Positions 1-8,873 of a stretch of 64,000 bases of DNA are shown here, piece after piece. The DNA is from Burkholderiaceae bacterium (GTDB lineage: Bacteria > Pseudomonadota > Gammaproteobacteria > Burkholderiales > Burkholderiaceae_F): contig JALHMQ010000021.1 of NCBI GenBank assembly GCA_022843955.1, positions 1-64,000 on the forward strand. Direction: 5' to 3'. The first letter of the stretch is position 1. Each line of letters begins with the position of its first letter. The position numbers and the translations under genes were made by a program. The notes beneath the pieces were generated by a model that was not told the DNA's origin, ran no database searches, and saw only the letters and a list, made by a program, of their open reading frames with translations.

Positions 1-810
1 GGGGCGGCCGGTCGCGGCGGCGCGGCGCAGAGTTCACAGCGGCGCGGCCGTCCGGCCAGTACCCGGCGCGGCGATCCGCGCGAAGGCCTGCGGCTGAACG
101 TGGTCGAGACCCTGCGCTCCGCCGCGCCCTGGCAGCCGGTGCGCCGCCAAGAACGCGCACGCCTCGCGGGTGGCGTCGCCGACGCCGCGGTCCGCCCGCG
201 CATCGACGTGCGCCGTGACGATTTTCGCGTCACCCGCTTCAAGCAGCGCTCGCAGACCACCACCGTGTTCGTGGTCGACGCCTCGGGTTCAAGTGCGTTG
301 CACCGTCTGGCCGAGGCAAAGGGCGCGGTTGAACTGCTGCTGGCCGACTGCTATGTGCGGCGCGATGAGGTGGCGCTGATCGCGTTCCGCGGGCCGGGCG
401 CCGAGCTCCTGCTGCCGCCTACGCGCTCGCTGGTACGCGCCAAGCGGTCGCTTGCCGGCCTGCCCGGCGGCGGCGGCACGCCACTGGCGGCCGGCATCGA
501 AGCCCTGCTGCTCCTTGCGCAGAGCGAGCAGCGCCGCGGGCATACGCCGATGGCGGTGCTGCTGACCGATGGTCGGGCCAACATCGCCCGCGACGGTACG
601 CCCGGGCGCGCCCCCGGCGAGGCGGATGCGCTGGCGGCGGCGCGGGCGTTGCGCACCGCGGCGCTCAATGTGGTGTTGATCGACACGTCGCCGCGGCCAC
701 AGCCGCTGGCGGCGCAACTGGCCGAGGCGATGGGCGCGCGTTATCTGGCGCTGCCGCACGCGGATGCCCAAGCGGTCTCTGCTGCGGTGCGACTGACGCA
801 GGCGGCCTGA
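1..810 (+). CDS. bchD: Magnesium chelatase subunit D, C-terminal part (BchD)
   Basis: Partial gene: the frame is open from the first base of the window, so the AAA+-like N-terminal part lies outside. What is present is the end of the basic/low-complexity linker and the C-terminal von Willebrand A (integrin I) domain. The MIDAS signature DASGSS is visible near position 280 (VFVVDASGSS), followed by the typical LLLADCYVRRDEVALIAFRG region and LLTDGRAN. With BchI and BchH this subunit inserts Mg2+ into protoporphyrin IX using ATP. bchE follows on the same strand after about 140 bases containing a PpsR-like site, so bchE probably has its own promoter. Identification is secure; the symbol rests on PGC context and the VWA domain. 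Confidence 0.93.
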   Translation, partial: GAAGRGGAAQSSQRRGRPASTRRGDPREGLRLNVVETLRSAAPWQPVRRQERARLAGGVADAAVRPRIDVRRDDFRVTRFKQRSQTTTVFVVDASGSSALHRLAEAKGAVELLLADCYVRRDEVALIAFRGPGAELLLPPTRSLVRAKRSLAGLPGGGGTPLAAGIEALLLLAQSEQRRGHTPMAVLLTDGRANIARDGTPGRAPGEADALAAARALRTAALNVVLIDTSPRPQPLAAQLAEAMGARYLALPHADAQAVSAAVRLTQAA

Positions 811-871
811 GCCGCGTACCGGGAACCCGGGGGTCGCTGGCGTTGCGACACTTTGTCTTGACAATGCGAAC

Positions 872-889
872 TGTCAGGTTTGATTGACT
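872..889 (+). promoter_or_regulatory. PpsR/CrtJ-like site upstream of bchE (one mismatch)
   Basis: TGTCAGGTTTGATTGACT fits the PpsR/CrtJ pattern TGT-N12-ACA except for the last base. The arms TGTCA and TTGAC are intact and TTGAC could serve as a -35 element. A separate TTGACA lies at 858-863. It sits about 65 bases before the bchE start, where a light/oxygen-controlled promoter would be expected. Function is inferred. Confidence 0.5.
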
Positions 890-954
890 TAGCGCAAGGG
901 CGCCACCGCCGCCACGCATAGGGTTACTCAACTGCCCAACGCTTGGAGCGCCGC

Positions 955-2685
955 ATGCGCATTGTCCTGTTGCATCCCAACTATCACTCCGGCGGCGCAG
1001 AGATCGCCGGCAACTGGCCGCCGGCGTGGGTGGCGTACCTGACCGGCTACCTGAAGGCGGCCGGCTACAACGACATCCATTTCATCGATGCGATGACCGA
1101 TCACCTCGAAGAAGATGAGGTGCGCGCGCGGCTGGTGGAGTTGAAGCCGACCATCGTCGGTTGTACCGCCATCACGCCGGCCATCTACAAGGCCGAGCGG
1201 CTGCTGCAGATCGCCAAGGAGGTCAACCCGGCCATCGTCACGGTGCTCGGCGGCATTCATGCGACGTTCATGTTCCCGCAGGTGCTCAAGGAGGCACTCT
1301 GGATCGACGCCGTGGTGCGCGGCGAGGGCGAGCAGGTGTTCCTGAACTTCGTCACTGCGGTCGATGACGGCCGCTGGGCGCAGGACCGGCATTGCGTCGA
1401 CGGCATCGCGTTCCTCGAGGATGGCAAGGCCGTGTCCACCGCGGCCGAACCGCCGATCAAGGATCTGGATCGCATCAAGCCCGACTGGGGCATCCTCGAG
1501 TGGGACAAGTACATCTACCTGCCGATGGGCACGCGCCTGGCGGTGCCCAACTTTGCGCGTGGCTGCCCGTTTACCTGCAGCTTCTGCAGCCAGTGGAAGT
1601 TCTGGCGCGACTATCGCGTGCGCGACCCGAAGGAAGTGGTCGACGAGATCGAACTGCTGGTGCGTGATCACAAGGTGGGCTTCTTCATCCTCGCCGATGA
1701 GGAACCCACCATCCATCGCAAGAAGTTCGTCCAGTTCTGCGAGCTGCTGATCGAGCGCAATCTGCCGGTGCTGTGGGGCATCAACACCCGTGTCACCGAC
1801 ATCCTGCGCGACGAGCAGCTGCTGCCGATGTTCCGCAAAGCCGGCCTGATCCACGTCTCGCTCGGCACCGAAGCCGCGGCTCAGTTGAAGCTCGACCGCT
1901 TCAACAAGGAGACGACGATCGCACAGAACAAGAAGGCGATCCGCCTGCTGCGCGAAGCCGGCATCGTTGCAGAGGCGCAGTTCATCGTTGGGCTGGAGAA
2001 CGAGACCGCCGAGACGCTCGAAGAGACCTATCGCATGGCAATGGACTGGAAGCCCGACATGGCCAACTGGTGCATGTACACGCCATGGCCGTTCTCGGAC
2101 CTGTTCCAGGAACTCGGCGACAAGGTGCAGGTGTTCGACTTCGAGAAGTACAACTTCGTGACACCGATCATGAAGCCCGACGCCATGGAGCGCGGTGAAC
2201 TGCTCGACCGGACGATGAACAACTACCGACGCTTCTACATGCGCAAGGCCTTCCTCGAATGGCCATGGATCCGCGACAAGACGCGCCGCAAGTACATGAT
2301 GGGCTGCCTCAAAGCCTTCGCGAAGAGCGGCTTTCAACGCACCTTCTACGACCTCGGTCGGGTCGGCTACTGGGGCCCGCAGACCAAGAAGAAGGTCGAC
2401 TTCGGGTTTGCCGACCAGGCTGTGCGCGGTCGTCCGGATTCCGAGGCGATCGCCGAGGCCGACGAGGCCTGGGTGACGATGCACGGCCCGAAGATCGCCA
2501 TGCGTCGGCGCAAGGGCGAGGAGAACGCCGCACTCGCACTGGCGGCGATCAACGCAGTGGCGACGCCCCGAGCGATTCCGATGGCCTGCGGCGGCGGCAC
2601 CGAGCAGCTGGCCGAAGAGATCGATCTGTCCGCCGTCGAAGTCCAGCGCCAACGCGCGCCGGACGTCGCTGCGGCTGCCGAGTAA
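955..2685 (+). CDS. bchE: Anaerobic Mg-protoporphyrin IX monomethyl ester cyclase (BchE)
   Basis: Oxygen-independent radical-SAM enzyme that forms the isocyclic ring of bacteriochlorophyll from Mg-protoporphyrin IX monomethyl ester, taking oxygen from water. About 576 residues. The N-terminus has the BchE hallmark [14 protein letters not shown] and a B12-binding-like domain (about residues 1-150). The radical-SAM cluster motif is CPFTCSFC with C204, C208, C211. I chose ATG 955 because family members begin MRI; an in-frame TTG at 943 adds four residues. The C-terminal half shows the usual BchE region ending with an A/E-rich tail. The cluster also has acsF, so both cyclase types are present. 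First gene of a probable bchE-bchJ-bchO unit. Confidence 0.96.
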   Translation: MRIVLLHPNYHSGGAEIAGNWPPAWVAYLTGYLKAAGYNDIHFIDAMTDHLEEDEVRARLVELKPTIVGCTAITPAIYKAERLLQIAKEVNPAIVTVLGGIHATFMFPQVLKEALWIDAVVRGEGEQVFLNFVTAVDDGRWAQDRHCVDGIAFLEDGKAVSTAAEPPIKDLDRIKPDWGILEWDKYIYLPMGTRLAVPNFARGCPFTCSFCSQWKFWRDYRVRDPKEVVDEIELLVRDHKVGFFILADEEPTIHRKKFVQFCELLIERNLPVLWGINTRVTDILRDEQLLPMFRKAGLIHVSLGTEAAAQLKLDRFNKETTIAQNKKAIRLLREAGIVAEAQFIVGLENETAETLEETYRMAMDWKPDMANWCMYTPWPFSDLFQELGDKVQVFDFEKYNFVTPIMKPDAMERGELLDRTMNNYRRFYMRKAFLEWPWIRDKTRRKYMMGCLKAFAKSGFQRTFYDLGRVGYWGPQTKKKVDFGFADQAVRGRPDSEAIAEADEAWVTMHGPKIAMRRRKGEENAALALAAINAVATPRAIPMACGGGTEQLAEEIDLSAVEVQRQRAPDVAAAAE

Positions 2686-2725
2686 CGCGGCGGGCTGCGG
2701 GGCAGGCGCCCGGTCGGATCGCGCC

Positions 2726-3364
2726 ATGGCTGCGGTCGAATTCGCGAGCGGCGGCGCCGGCATGCAGCCGGCGGCCGGCGCTGCGCGCGCGCTGATCGGC
2801 CCCAACGCCATCACGCAGATCGCCGACGCACTGCTGCGTGAAGTCGGCATGCAGGCGACATCGCAACTGTTCGAACGCGCCGCCCTGGCGCATTACCTGA
2901 CCGCCCCGCCGATGCACATGGTCGACGATGCCGACGTGCAGCGACTGCATCTGGCGCTGCGCGCTGAACTGGGCGTGCCGCAAGCCAGGCAGATCGGAGC
3001 ACTGGCCGGCCGCGGCACCGGCGACTACCTGCTCGCGCATCGCATTCCTGCCCTCGTGCAGCACGTGCTGAAGCGCTTGCCGGCGGCCCTGGCGGCGCGC
3101 GTGCTGATGGCGGCCATCCGGCGCCACGCGTGGACCTTCACGGGCGCCGGGTCGTTCACGGCGCGTGCGGGCATGCCCTGGCGCCTGTCGATCCGCCACG
3201 GACCGCTGGCGCGAGGCACGGTGGTCGGCGAGCCGGTCTGCGACTTCTACGCCGGTACGTTCGAGCGCTTGTTCAGCGTGCTCGTGCATCCGCAGGCGCG
3301 GGTGGTCGAAGTCGAGTGCGAGGCGGTCGGCGACGCCGCCTGCGTGTTCGAACTGAGTTGGTGA
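2726..3364 (+). CDS. bchJ: BchJ, V4R-domain bacteriochlorophyll biosynthesis protein
   Basis: 212 residues with a V4R (4-vinyl reductase-like) domain in the C-terminal half, e.g. VVGEPVCDFYAGTFERL followed by VVEVECEAVGDAACVFEL. BchJ was first named a 4-vinyl protochlorophyllide reductase, but later work on the family points to a role as a substrate carrier or chaperone around the Mg-branch rather than the catalytic 8-vinyl reductase; no BciA/BciB gene is seen in this window. It follows bchE by 40 bases, a usual pairing in proteobacterial PGCs. An internal ATG at 2762 is a possible alternative start. Confidence 0.9.
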   Translation: MAAVEFASGGAGMQPAAGAARALIGPNAITQIADALLREVGMQATSQLFERAALAHYLTAPPMHMVDDADVQRLHLALRAELGVPQARQIGALAGRGTGDYLLAHRIPALVQHVLKRLPAALAARVLMAAIRRHAWTFTGAGSFTARAGMPWRLSIRHGPLARGTVVGEPVCDFYAGTFERLFSVLVHPQARVVEVECEAVGDAACVFELSW

Positions 3365-3489
3365 CGCGACCCAACCGTAGCCGCCATGCCGTCCGGGGGA
3401 CCGCCAAGCGCATGCGCGACGGCGTGGCGCAAGTTGGGCGCTGCTACCGTGGCGGCGCTTTCTGCTCTGCGTCCGCCTGAACCGAGGTC

Positions 3490-4446
3490 ATGAGAACTGG
3501 TCGTCTGCTGTGGGAGTCCGACGGCCTTGATTGGCCGCATCGGGCTTTCAGCCGCTTTGTCGTTGCCAGTCATCTGCGCTGGCACGTGCAGGTGATGGGC
3601 GAGGGGCCGACGCTGTTGCTGCTGCATGGCACCGGTGCGGCCAGTCACTCTTGGCGTGATCTGGCGCCATTGCTGGCGCTGCACTACACCGTCGTCATGC
3701 CCGACCTGCCTGGTCACGCGTTCAGCGATGGCTTGCCAGCGAGCCGACTGTCACTGCCCGGCATGGCGCATGCGCTAGGTGAACTGCTCGCCACGCTTGG
3801 CCTTGCCCCGGTCGCCGCCGTGGGTCACTCGGCTGGTGCGGCCATCGCGGCGCGCATGTGCCTCGACCGTCATATGGCGCCCGCCACGCTGGTGAGTCTC
3901 AACGGTGCCTTCCTGCCGCCAGCCGGCTGGCCCGGCCTGGTGTTCCTGCCTGCGGCGCGCCTGCTCGCCCTGAGTTCTTTTGTGCCGAACATGGTCGCCC
4001 GGCGGGCTGCCGATCCCGCCGCCGTCCAGCGCCTGATCGACAGCACCGGATCACGGCTCGACGCGCAAGCTGCGGCGCTGTACCGCAAGCTGGTACGCAG
4101 TCCACACCACGTTGCCGCCACGTTGGCGATGATGGCGCGCTGGGACCTGCGTCCTCTGCTGGCTGACCTGCCGCGCCTGAAGCCCAGTCTGACGCTCGTT
4201 GTCAGTGAAGGTGACCGCACACTCGACCCGCGCCAGGCAGTACAGGTGGCGCATCGCGTACCTGCTGCGCAGATCGTGCGCCTGCCTGGTCTGGGACATC
4301 TCGCGCACGAAGAGGCGCCGCAGCTGATTGCAGATCGGCTGCTTGCTTGCTGCGGCGCGGGGCTGCCGAACACCCCGCCGAACACCGGGAAAACTGACGT
4401 GTCGGCGCCGCCACGAACGCGGGATCGTCAGTCTGAGTGTCCATAA
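3490..4446 (+). CDS. bchO: BchO, alpha/beta hydrolase linked to magnesium chelatase
   Basis: 318-residue alpha/beta-hydrolase fold protein. Visible are the oxyanion-hole motif LLLHGTGAASHSW near residue 45, the nucleophile elbow GHSAGA near residue 115, and the late catalytic His in GLGHLAHEE. BchO is found beside bchID in many purple bacteria and is called a putative magnesium chelatase accessory protein; its substrate is not established. Here it is separated from bchD by bchE-bchJ, which differs from the common bchI-D-O order. The final bases of the gene overlap the PpsR site that precedes crtE, so crtE has its own promoter although it lies on the same strand. Confidence 0.88.
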   Translation: MRTGRLLWESDGLDWPHRAFSRFVVASHLRWHVQVMGEGPTLLLLHGTGAASHSWRDLAPLLALHYTVVMPDLPGHAFSDGLPASRLSLPGMAHALGELLATLGLAPVAAVGHSAGAAIAARMCLDRHMAPATLVSLNGAFLPPAGWPGLVFLPAARLLALSSFVPNMVARRAADPAAVQRLIDSTGSRLDAQAAALYRKLVRSPHHVAATLAMMARWDLRPLLADLPRLKPSLTLVVSEGDRTLDPRQAVQVAHRVPAAQIVRLPGLGHLAHEEAPQLIADRLLACCGAGLPNTPPNTGKTDVSAPPRTRDRQSECP

Positions 4447-4455
4447 AGCTTGACA
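4438..4455 (+). promoter_or_regulatory. Perfect PpsR/CrtJ site and promoter of crtE
   Basis: TGTCCATAAAGCTTGACA matches TGT-N12-ACA exactly. The right arm contains TTGACA (4450-4455), a consensus -35, followed 16 bases later by CATGAT (4472-4477) as a plausible -10. The site overlaps the bchO stop codon. Overlap of a PpsR palindrome with the -35 box is the normal repressor arrangement at crt and bch promoters. Confidence 0.75.
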
Positions 4456-4512
4456 TTTGCACCTGACAAAGCATGATTACAGCTCGGACAACAGAGCGCT
4501 GGGGAGGCCGGG

Positions 4513-5382
4513 ATGGACGTCGCAAGGCGGATCGAGCAAGGCCTCATCAATGCCCTGGCGCTGGCAGACCTGCCCGGCTGCCCGCCCAAGCTGGCGGCAG
4601 CGATGCGCCACGGCGTGTTTCCGGCAGGCGCCCGCGTGCGCCCGCGCCTGGTCCTCGCGGTGGCGGCCGCCTGCGGTGATGACACGCCGGCCCTTACCGA
4701 CGCCGCTGCAACCGCGATCGAGTTGCTGCACTGCGCCTCGCTGGTCCATGACGATTTGCCCTGTTTCGACGATGCCGCCACCCGGCGCGGCAAACCCTCG
4801 GTGCATCGCGCCTTCGGCGAACGTCTTGCGGTGCTCTCGGGCGACGCGCTGATCGTGCTTGCCTTCCAGGTGATGGCGGGCGTGGTCCCCGTGCGGCCGG
4901 AGCGTGCGGCGGCGCTGCTGCTCACCGTCAGTCGGTCAGTGGGCCTGCCGCGCGGCATCGTGGCGGGTCAGGCCTGGGAGTGCGAGTCGCGGGTCTCGCT
5001 GGTCGAGTACCAACGCGAGAAGACGGGATCGCTGTTTGAAGCTGCAACGGTGGCAGGCGCCGAGGCGGCGGGCGCGCCTGCACACCCGTGGCGTTTGTTC
5101 GGCGAGAAGCTCGGCGAGGCCTATCAGGTGGCCGACGACATTCGCGACGTGGTGGCCGACCCGGCGCTGATCGGCAAGCCGGTCGGGCGTGACGTGGCGC
5201 TGGCCCGGCCGAGTTCAGCGCGTGAACTCGGCCTCGAAGGTGCGGTGCGCCACTTCGAGCAACTGGTTGCGCAGGTGGTCGCGTCGATCCCGGCATGTCC
5301 CGGGGCGATGGCGCTGCGCGAACTCGTTGCACTCGAGGCCGATCGCCTGGTGCCGAGCGAGATCATGGCGCTGGCCGCGTAG
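4513..5382 (+). CDS. crtE: Geranylgeranyl diphosphate synthase (CrtE)
   Basis: 289-residue trans-prenyltransferase making C20 geranylgeranyl diphosphate for carotenoids and for the bacteriochlorophyll tail. First Asp-rich motif DDLPCFDD at residues 80-87; second Asp-rich motif DDIRD at 208-212. The first motif has the long DDx4D spacing typical of the bacterial GGPP/FPP type. Shine-Dalgarno-like GGGGAGG lies just before the ATG. It is preceded by a perfect PpsR site and followed by crtF, the standard crtEF order leading into bchCXYZ-puf. Confidence 0.95.
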   Translation: MDVARRIEQGLINALALADLPGCPPKLAAAMRHGVFPAGARVRPRLVLAVAAACGDDTPALTDAAATAIELLHCASLVHDDLPCFDDAATRRGKPSVHRAFGERLAVLSGDALIVLAFQVMAGVVPVRPERAAALLLTVSRSVGLPRGIVAGQAWECESRVSLVEYQREKTGSLFEAATVAGAEAAGAPAHPWRLFGEKLGEAYQVADDIRDVVADPALIGKPVGRDVALARPSSARELGLEGAVRHFEQLVAQVVASIPACPGAMALRELVALEADRLVPSEIMALAA

Positions 5383-5459
5383 CGGCAACGTCGCATGCAG
5401 GTCGACGAAACCAGGCGATCGATGCGGCCGCGCAGTAGGTGGCGGTTCGTCTAATCTGC

Positions 5460-6653
5460 ATGCGTGGTTCCTCGCTGTCCAATCACATGCCGGCTGCGGC
5501 GCCGTCGATGACGCCGCCCATCACGCCGCCCATCGCGCCACCCATCACGCTCATCGAGCGCTGGCGCCGTGTGCGCGACCGGCTGCTGTGCAGCCCGCGT
5601 TTTCATCGCCTCGCCACAGCCTTCCCACTCACACGGCCGATCGCGCGCCGCCGGGCCCGCGACCTGTTCGATCTGTGTGCGGGCTTCGTCTATACGCAGG
5701 TGCTTTTCAGTTGTGTGCGACTGAAGGTCTTCGACCAGGTGGCGCAGCAGCCGCTGACGGTCGATGAGCTGGCGGTGCGGATCCAACTGCCGGTGCATGG
5801 CGCCGAACGTCTCGTGCGCGCAGCCATCGCGCTGCGCCTGCTGGAGTCGCGCGACGGTGGTCGCATCGGTCTGGGCGCGCTCGGCGCCGCCTTGTGCGGC
5901 AATCCGGGCGTGCAGGCCATGGTCGAGCACCACGCGCTGCTCTACGGCGACCTCGCTGACCCGCTGCCTCTGCTGCGCGGCGAACGCGACCATCGTGCCC
6001 TCGCCTCCTATTGGGCGTACGCCGATGGCAACAACCCCGCCGCGCTAACGACCGCGCAGGTGGCGCCGTACTCCGCGCTGATGTCGGCGTCGCAGCACTT
6101 CGTCGCGACGGAGATCCTCGATGCGTATCCGTTCTCGCGCCACGCGCAGCTGCTCGATGTTGCGGGCGGCGAAGGGACGTTCGCGATCAGTGCCGGCCGC
6201 ATCGCGCCGGCGCTGCGACTGACGGTGTTCGATCTGCCCGCGGTCGCCGAGCGTGCGCGCGCCAATCTCGCCGCGGCCGGGATGGCCGAGCGCAGCACGG
6301 CGGTGGGCGGCAGTTTCATCGACGACGCGCTGCCTGAAGGCGCCGACCTCATCACGCTCATTCGCGTTGCGTATGACCACGACGACGCGCGCGTGCTGGC
6401 GCTGCTGAAGAAGATTCATGCCGCGCTGCCGCGCGAAGGAACTCTGCTGATCGCCGAGCCAATGCGCTCGATGACTGGCGACGACCCGATGGCGGATGCC
6501 TACTTCGGTTTCTATCTGCTGGCCATGGGGCGCGGGCGCGCCCGTTCGTTCGCGGAGTTCCGCGACCTGCTGCAGGCAGCGGGATTCACGCGCATCGAGC
6601 CGCTGCGCTCGCGCGCGCCGCTTCTTACCAGCCTCATCACCGCAAGACGGTAG
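5460..6653 (+). CDS. crtF: Demethylspheroidene O-methyltransferase (CrtF)
   Basis: SAM-dependent O-methyltransferase that methylates the tertiary hydroxyl of hydroxy-carotenoids in the spheroidene pathway. The N-terminal dimerisation/winged-helix half includes PLTRPIARRRARDLFDL; the SAM-binding motif LDVAGGEGTFA lies near residue 235, followed by the acidic FDLPAVAERA strand. The start is uncertain: GTG 5439, ATG 5460, 5487 and 5508 are in frame, and the region 5508-5550 encodes a short TPPI/APPI repeat that is probably not conserved. Identity is secure from motifs and from the crtE-crtF-bchC order. Confidence 0.93.
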   Translation: MRGSSLSNHMPAAAPSMTPPITPPIAPPITLIERWRRVRDRLLCSPRFHRLATAFPLTRPIARRRARDLFDLCAGFVYTQVLFSCVRLKVFDQVAQQPLTVDELAVRIQLPVHGAERLVRAAIALRLLESRDGGRIGLGALGAALCGNPGVQAMVEHHALLYGDLADPLPLLRGERDHRALASYWAYADGNNPAALTTAQVAPYSALMSASQHFVATEILDAYPFSRHAQLLDVAGGEGTFAISAGRIAPALRLTVFDLPAVAERARANLAAAGMAERSTAVGGSFIDDALPEGADLITLIRVAYDHDDARVLALLKKIHAALPREGTLLIAEPMRSMTGDDPMADAYFGFYLLAMGRGRARSFAEFRDLLQAAGFTRIEPLRSRAPLLTSLITARR

Positions 6654-6700
6654 GGCCGCGTCGCCATGCAACCCGATGAGACACTCAGTGCGGCCATAAG

Positions 6701-6718
6701 TGTTAACTAAACTTGACA
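6701..6718 (+). promoter_or_regulatory. Perfect PpsR/CrtJ site and promoter of bchC
   Basis: TGTTAACTAAACTTGACA matches TGT-N12-ACA exactly. It includes TTGACA (6713-6718) as -35; TAGAGT (6735-6740) is a possible -10 with a 16-base spacer. It lies about 90 bases upstream of the bchC start, and would control the bchCXYZ-puf superoperon. Confidence 0.75.
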
Positions 6719-6810
6719 CTCTACAAAGTCAGCGTAGAGTGACAGACAGGCACAGGGCGCGGTTTGTCCAAGACCGCGCAGCCGCAGGGCCGAAGCAGGA
6801 ACGAGCACGA

Positions 6811-7770
6811 ATGACCATGAAAACGCTTGCCGTCGTACTTGAGCAGCCCGAGCACCTGGTGTTGAGTCGCCTGGATCTCGCCCCCGCAAGTGAAGACGAC
6901 GTGGTCGTGGATATCGAGTACAGCGGCATCAGCACCGGCACCGAAAAGCTGCTGTGGACCGGCCGGATGCCGCAGTTCCCCGGCATGGGCTATCCGCTGG
7001 TCCCCGGCTATGAGTCGGTTGGCACGATTCGCGAGGGCGGCAGCCACGCTGGCCTGAAGCCTGGTCAGCATGTGTTCGTGCCGGGTGCCCGTTGCTACGG
7101 CGAAGTGCGCGGCTTGTTCGGCGGCGCCGCTTCGCGCGTCGTGGTGGCAGCCTCGCGTGTGATTCCGATCGGTGAGTCGCTCGGTGAGAAGGGCGTGCTG
7201 CTGGCGCTGGCTGCCACCGCGTACCACGCGGTCGCCGGCGGCGGCAAGCGCGACAAGATCGTGCCGCCCGACCTGATCGTCGGCCATGGGGTGCTCGGCC
7301 GCCTGCTGGCGCGCCTGACGGTGATCGCCGGCATGGCGCCGCCCACCGTGTGGGAGCGCAATGCGCAGCGCTGCAGTGGCGCCGAGGGCTACCCGGTGCT
7401 GCATCCGGACGCCGATCCGCGCCGCGACTACAAGGCCATTTACGACGTCAGCGGCGACGCCGCCATCCTCGACACGCTGATGCAGCGCCTGGCACCGGGC
7501 GGTGAGATCGTGCTGGCCGGCTTCTACAGCGAGCCGCTGTCGTTCGCCTTTGCACCGGCCTTCATGCGCGAAGCGCAGATCCGCGCCGCCGCCGAGTGGC
7601 AGCGCCCGGACCTGCTGGCAGTCAAGGAACTACTCGACACCGGCCGCCTGTCGCTGGACGGACTGATCACTCATCACGCCGGGGCCGAGCACGCGGCAGA
7701 CGCGTACCGAACAGCCTTTGGCGATTCGCAGTGTCTGAAGATGGTCCTCGACTGGCGAGGCTGCGCATGA
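6811..7770 (+). CDS. bchC: Bacteriochlorophyllide a dehydrogenase (BchC)
   Basis: About 319 residues, a zinc-less member of the medium-chain alcohol dehydrogenase superfamily. It oxidises the 3-hydroxyethyl group of 3-hydroxyethyl bacteriochlorophyllide a to the 3-acetyl group. Visible: GISTGTEKLLWTGRMP and GYPLVPGYESVG in the GroES-like domain, then LIVGHGVLGRLLARL as the nucleotide-binding region. ATG 6811 (MTMKT) or 6817 are both possible; upstream in-frame codons overlap the promoter and were excluded. First gene of bchCXYZ and directly downstream of a perfect PpsR site. Confidence 0.95.
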   Translation: MTMKTLAVVLEQPEHLVLSRLDLAPASEDDVVVDIEYSGISTGTEKLLWTGRMPQFPGMGYPLVPGYESVGTIREGGSHAGLKPGQHVFVPGARCYGEVRGLFGGAASRVVVAASRVIPIGESLGEKGVLLALAATAYHAVAGGGKRDKIVPPDLIVGHGVLGRLLARLTVIAGMAPPTVWERNAQRCSGAEGYPVLHPDADPRRDYKAIYDVSGDAAILDTLMQRLAPGGEIVLAGFYSEPLSFAFAPAFMREAQIRAAAEWQRPDLLAVKELLDTGRLSLDGLITHHAGAEHAADAYRTAFGDSQCLKMVLDWRGCA

Positions 7771-7825
7771 GCGCAGCGTGCCGGCCCATGCACGTGTCCG
7801 CCAAGCGCACCGAAAGGTTCATCCG

Positions 7826-8851
7826 ATGAGTTCATCCTGCAACAGCACGCCGGCCGCCGGTGCCGCCACGATCCAGCTGATGAAGCTGCAGTTGCGTGCG
7901 GAAGCCGCGATCGAACCTGCGCTGGTGAGCACCAGCGAGGCGAGCAAGAAGACACAGATCATCGCGATCTACGGCAAGGGCGGCATCGGCAAGAGCTTCA
8001 CGCTGGCCAACCTCAGCTACATGATGGCCCAGCAGGGCAAGAAGGTGCTGCTGATCGGCTGTGATCCGAAGAGCGACACCACCAGCCTGCTGTTCGGCGG
8101 CAAGGCCTGCCCCACGATCATCGAGACCAGCAGCCGCAAGAAGCTCGCCGGCGAACCGGTGGCGATCGGCGACGTCTGCTTCAAGCGCGACGGTGTGTTC
8201 GCGATGGAACTCGGCGGTCCCGAGGTCGGCCGCGGCTGCGGCGGGCGCGGCATCATCCACGGCTTCGAGACCCTGGAGAAGCTCGGCTTCCATGACTGGG
8301 GCTTCGACTACGTGCTGCTCGACTTCCTCGGCGACGTGGTGTGCGGCGGCTTCGGCCTGCCGATCGCGCGCGACATGTGCCAGAAGGTGATCGTGGTCGG
8401 CAGCAACGACCTGCAGTCGCTGTATGTCGCCAACAACGTGTGCTCGGCGGTCGAGTACTTCCGCAAGCTCGGTGGCAACGTCGGCGTCGCCGGCCTCGTG
8501 ATCAACAAGGACGACGGCACCGGAGAGGCGGCCGCGTTCGCGCAGGCGGCCGGCATCCCGGTCCTCGCTGCGATCCCGGCCAATGAAGAGATCCGCCGCA
8601 AGAGCGCCAGCTACGAAATCATCGGTCGTCCCGACGGTGCCTGGGGTCCGCTGTTCGGCGAACTCGCCGCCGCGGTGGCCGCAGCACCGCCGGTGCGCCC
8701 GAAGCCGCTGACGCAGGACGCGCTGCTGGGCTTGTTCTCAAGCGACGTCACCGGACGCGACGTGGTGCTGCAGCCCGCCACCACGCTCGACATGCTCGGT
8801 AAAGAGTCGATCGAGAAGAAGTCGCTCGAAGTGGTCTACGACACGGTATGA
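7826..8851 (+). CDS. bchX: Chlorophyllide reductase iron protein (BchX)
   Basis: 341-residue NifH-like ATPase that donates electrons to BchYZ for reduction of the chlorin B ring, the step that commits to bacteriochlorin. P-loop GKGGIGKS at residues 50-57; the two cluster-ligating Cys lie in VGRGCGGRG and GDVVCGGFG, the usual NifH-type positions. CDPKSDTTSLL marks switch I. ATG 7826 is preferred (MSSSCN...), with GAAAGG a few bases before it; 16 more codons are open upstream but lack conservation. Part of bchCXYZ. Confidence 0.97.
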   Translation: MSSSCNSTPAAGAATIQLMKLQLRAEAAIEPALVSTSEASKKTQIIAIYGKGGIGKSFTLANLSYMMAQQGKKVLLIGCDPKSDTTSLLFGGKACPTIIETSSRKKLAGEPVAIGDVCFKRDGVFAMELGGPEVGRGCGGRGIIHGFETLEKLGFHDWGFDYVLLDFLGDVVCGGFGLPIARDMCQKVIVVGSNDLQSLYVANNVCSAVEYFRKLGGNVGVAGLVINKDDGTGEAAAFAQAAGIPVLAAIPANEEIRRKSASYEIIGRPDGAWGPLFGELAAAVAAAPPVRPKPLTQDALLGLFSSDVTGRDVVLQPATTLDMLGKESIEKKSLEVVYDTV

Positions 8852-8873
8852 GTCCGCACGCCCAAGCTATTTC

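Noticed and set aside
928-2850. Long open frame on the minus strand opposite bchE
   Set aside because: It is a high-GC mirror frame of bchE with no recognisable domain; bchE on the plus strand has radical-SAM motifs and a proper start.
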